In this document: piece after piece, positions 60,760 to 64,000 of the stretch
Position numbering within the stretch: the first letter of the stretch is position 1
Layout: each line of letters opens with the position of its first letter
From: Augochlora pura
Taxonomy: Eukaryota > Arthropoda > Insecta > Hymenoptera > Halictidae
NCBI RefSeq assembly: GCF_028453695.1
Contig: NC_135775.1
Coordinates: 310,001 to 374,000 of the forward strand
Reading direction: 5' to 3'
DNA length: 64,000 nt
Notes under the pieces: generated by a model
Told to the model about the DNA's origin: nothing
The model's database searches: none
The model's input: the letters and a program-made list of their open reading frames with translations, nothing else
Translations under genes and position numbers: made by a program

Positions 60760-63700
60760 GCAGTTGCCAAGAGAATGTACAAGAATACGTTTTTTTGGGT
60801 CTGTGGTCGCATCGATTCAATCTCTATCAAGCACGCAACGATCTATCAAACGCGAAAGAGCCATTAGTTGACGTGCCAAACTTTCACGGAAATTCTCAGA
60901 GCTTTCCAGGACACGGTGTATTGCAAGAAATAGGTCCCTAGCCAGATGTCGTAAGATCGTGGAAGCTGGAAGGTTACATTTTATCGGGACCATACTATAT
61001 CATACTGATTGTTACTAACCGTGACTCGTCGATGCGGTTCCGTTCAACGGATGCCCCCGCCGCGCCGGTCAAAGATTTCAGTTGATACGAAAGATCGACG
61101 TAAAACGAGAACTATCACTCTGATCACTGACGTGTAGCAAATGGAAAAACCGGTGGAAAACTGTGCACTCGACGAAGTCGAGGTTTTCCCTGCGAGTTTC
61201 GAATAGCTAGTCAACCGACCGACACCGCGAGCAGCGACAACGAGCAGTGAGCACTGAGCAGTCGCAGTCGCAGTCGCAGATGATCGCAAAACTTCGGAAC
61301 CTCTCGGCCGCCGTCGCGGCCTCGGTACGGTAGCCGCCCCGATGGTAGGGATGGACTATCCTCGCGACCGCGACAATGGAAAGCACCAATACGAACGCGC
61401 CATTACGAAGATACAATATAAAGACGCGGGAACGCGGTGACACTCGATGCATATATCGAACTTCGATGTGACGGAGGGGACAGAATTCATATGTGCGCCA
61501 CTGTACTTTATTGTCGATTCCTATTTTTATACCAAAGAGAAATTCATCTTTTAATCGACGTACGGCCTGCCAAAGACTGTACGAGACGTTGCTGTCGCAC
61601 GAGCGAACAACATGAGTTATTAAAACGTACGATTCCTGAAAACATTCGAAACAACTTTTTCTTTAGTAAACATGATCTTCGCGGTAAACTATTGTAGTTA
61701 TTAGAACTCGGAAACTGTCGTCGAGTCAGAGCTTAAATTTATACCGCGATAGCGGTAGCTACGAGTTGCGTTTCTCCGATGAACAAACGAGTTGTCGTGA
61801 ATCTGTGAGACCATCTTGTAAATTATAATCTGTTCCCGCTTACTTTGAAATTACAACATACGAGTGGAATGAATCAGCTAACGTTTCTTTCAAAGAACAG
61901 CTTGCAAACAAGTTCGTGCATGACGTGAGAATAGATATATGTATTTCTTCTCACACGCACCGATCGGAAGATGGTCCGCGGTTTGCGTGACTACAATGAC
62001 GCACGCATGACTCATGAGATGCGGAAATACATTAAAATATCGATCGTCTCACCTGTTCAATAAGTTCGCATGATTCTTGATGGTTCCGCTACAACATGAA
62101 CAATTGTTCCCTCGATTGTCGACAATCAGCGAAGAACGCAGATAATTTGAGAACCACGGCCTATTTCAGTTTCAGTTGAGATTCGAACGGAACACAATAA
62201 AACCACGTGACTTTTCCAGGAACAAGTTGAAGAATGGGATTCTTAAAAAATATTGAATTTCATTCGTCTTTTAGATTTTTCACAAGCATTGCTGTATTAA
62301 CGAAGACAACGATGGCAATGACGATTATAAGTACAACAGCGTAAGAATGGAGAAATAATTAGCAGGCATTTCCTCGGATTTAGTCTGCGTAGATACGGTC
62401 CTGCCCGGAACAAAATCGACCAATGAGAACTGACCAGAAGCGCCACCATTATTATCGTGTCGAAAGGTATGTGATCTCGAATAGGGTAGATAATAAAGAT
62501 TTCGTCGTTTCTTCTAACCTGCCCCGCACCATCTATCGATCGACAATCGAGTTCAGTTATCAATAAGTAGGCAGAAACTTTTGGTTCGATTTAGAATTGT
62601 TGCAGCGCCTCATGCAGATTTTCAAATGCGAAGGAATTATACAGCGGAACGGATATTTCTGATCGTGTCGAGCAATTATTCATTGGTGAAAAGAACGCGA
62701 GGTTGTCACGAAACGTGTACAACGGTCGAGAAGGTCTGCCGAAACAACCGAGCTACGTGTGCGATTAATACGATAAGATTCAGTTACACTCGTGCCAAAA
62801 GTAAACGATTCTGGATCATTTTGATACGTCCATGTCAAATAATACATCATTTTATTATCAGCAGCTTGAAACATCATGCTTCTAGATAGGTTGCACACAG
62901 TGTCCTGCTCTTGTTTATCTTACCACAGAATGTAATGTGATTTGTAAAACAGCAGTACGTGTACATAAAAAATGTACTGTATCATACTCGTAAAAGATTT
63001 ATTCAGACAGTGAGATTGTTCTTCCTTGTTTGACATTTTTCTGTCACTTTTGTAACAGTAAGTATGCTACGCAAAATAGATTTTTTACAGGAAATGAAGA
63101 AACTAGAAATGACTGTGACATAGAAGAAAAGAATGAGGAAGTATCTGTCAGATCAGACGTAAACACGCCTAACCGGGTTTGGCAGGGGACACGGCTTAAA
63201 CAGAAGTGCAAGTTCGCCAAGTATATGGTCGAGAAGCTCGAACGAGGGAACAGGAATACGGGAACAATAACGATCCCGGTACATTTTTAAGAACACGCAG
63301 TACGTGCTTTAGGTGAAACGATAGCTAGAACGAAGCAGAAAATCGATACAACAATTTTACCGCAATGTAGTACTTTGCGCACGTTTCGTATCTGAACGGA
63401 GAATTTCGGTAGAAATAAATCAAAATAAGCAATGCGTTTACTTACCAATAAAAGTCAATCTCGTTTCATATATCGGCAATACACTGTCGCAGTCAAAGTG
63501 TGGTATTTCTCGTGGACACCGCAGCTATCTCGGATGATCAACACGGTGGAACAGCTGCTGCTGGTCTTCTGACAACCGGAAATCAAGGAACGGTCGCATC
63601 GTTCCTTGAAAACGGCGGGAAAGCTTAAATGTGAATAGAACGAGCTTGCGTAAATATTTACAAATTTTCAAATTTAATCTAAAAATTGGAAGTAATAAGT

Positions 63701-64000
63701 ACATTTTCGAAATGGAACATCGTTGTGAATCGTGAGTTATGTAACAGACACACTTAACCAAAGAAACATCTTGTCAAACATGAAATGTATAAACAGGTGC
63801 ACGTATAAGCAATATCGATTTTATCGAACAGAAATTCAAATATTTTACATTACGTGATTTAACTTTGCTTAGTCTGATATTAATTACAGACAAAAACGCA
63901 TTAATATCGACTTTGTTATTATGTCATTAATACATTTTTTTTTTTGGTACGTATAAATGCACCGAAACAATATCGCATGGTAATGTTTCATTGCAACAAT

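Larger units (their letters stand above)
53390..64000. other. Upstream of Snap25 start codon; no supportable coding exon
   Basis: This stretch should contain the Snap25 5' untranslated exon(s) and promoter, read leftwards, but I could not place them. It contains tetramer, hexamer and CT repeats, one assembly gap and generally AT-rich sequence after about 54,600. Short open frames show no recognisable family. The segment at 63,030-63,290 is the least noise-like and is noted separately. Confidence 0.55.

Noticed and set aside
61416..61422. TATAAAG as a + strand core promoter
   Set aside because: No downstream coding exon or initiator to go with it; a single TATA-like match in AT-rich DNA is weak.

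Overview
The window is eukaryotic, intron-rich genomic DNA. It is most likely from an insect, and I infer a hymenopteran (bee or wasp). Short GT-AG introns interrupt conserved animal genes, and simple repeats are abundant. There is a SNAP-25 of insect type and an intact meiotic MSH5, a gene that Drosophila lacks. I cannot name the species. Two 100-base N gaps show this is a draft assembly.

Bases 1-16,135 hold a compact run of three genes, all on the + strand. The first (about 3067-8786) encodes an uncharacterised, largely disordered protein of about 1,470 residues with an N-myristoylation-type start, poly-Pro and Asp/Glu tracts and a charged coiled coil. The second (about 9140-12,772) is the MutS homologue MSH5; twelve exons close in frame. 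The third (13,440-16,135) is a peripherin/ROM1-type tetraspanin with an unusually long cytoplasmic tail. Poly(A) signals at 8975 and 12,949 separate them, with very short spacers.

Bases 16,136-22,075 are repeat-rich with no gene I can support.

Bases 22,076-53,389 are covered by one large - strand gene, Snap25. Every coding exon could be placed to the base, and the reading frame closes to a 214-residue t-SNARE. Two parts are duplicated. The 49-nt exon that carries the first half of the Qb SNARE helix up to the zero-layer glutamine is present three times (42,766; 34,271; 31,271). The last coding exon is present twice (24,187; 22,764). All copies have intact splice sites and matching phase, so the locus could make six SNAP-25 proteins. 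The copies keep most core-layer residues and vary surface residues, which suggests tuning of partners rather than of the SNARE bundle itself. This is the most interesting content of the window.

Bases 53,390-64,000 lie upstream of the Snap25 start codon. They should hold its 5' untranslated exons and promoter, but I cannot place them, and I see no convincing coding exon there. Microsatellites, mostly (GA)n/(CT)n, occur throughout the non-coding part.
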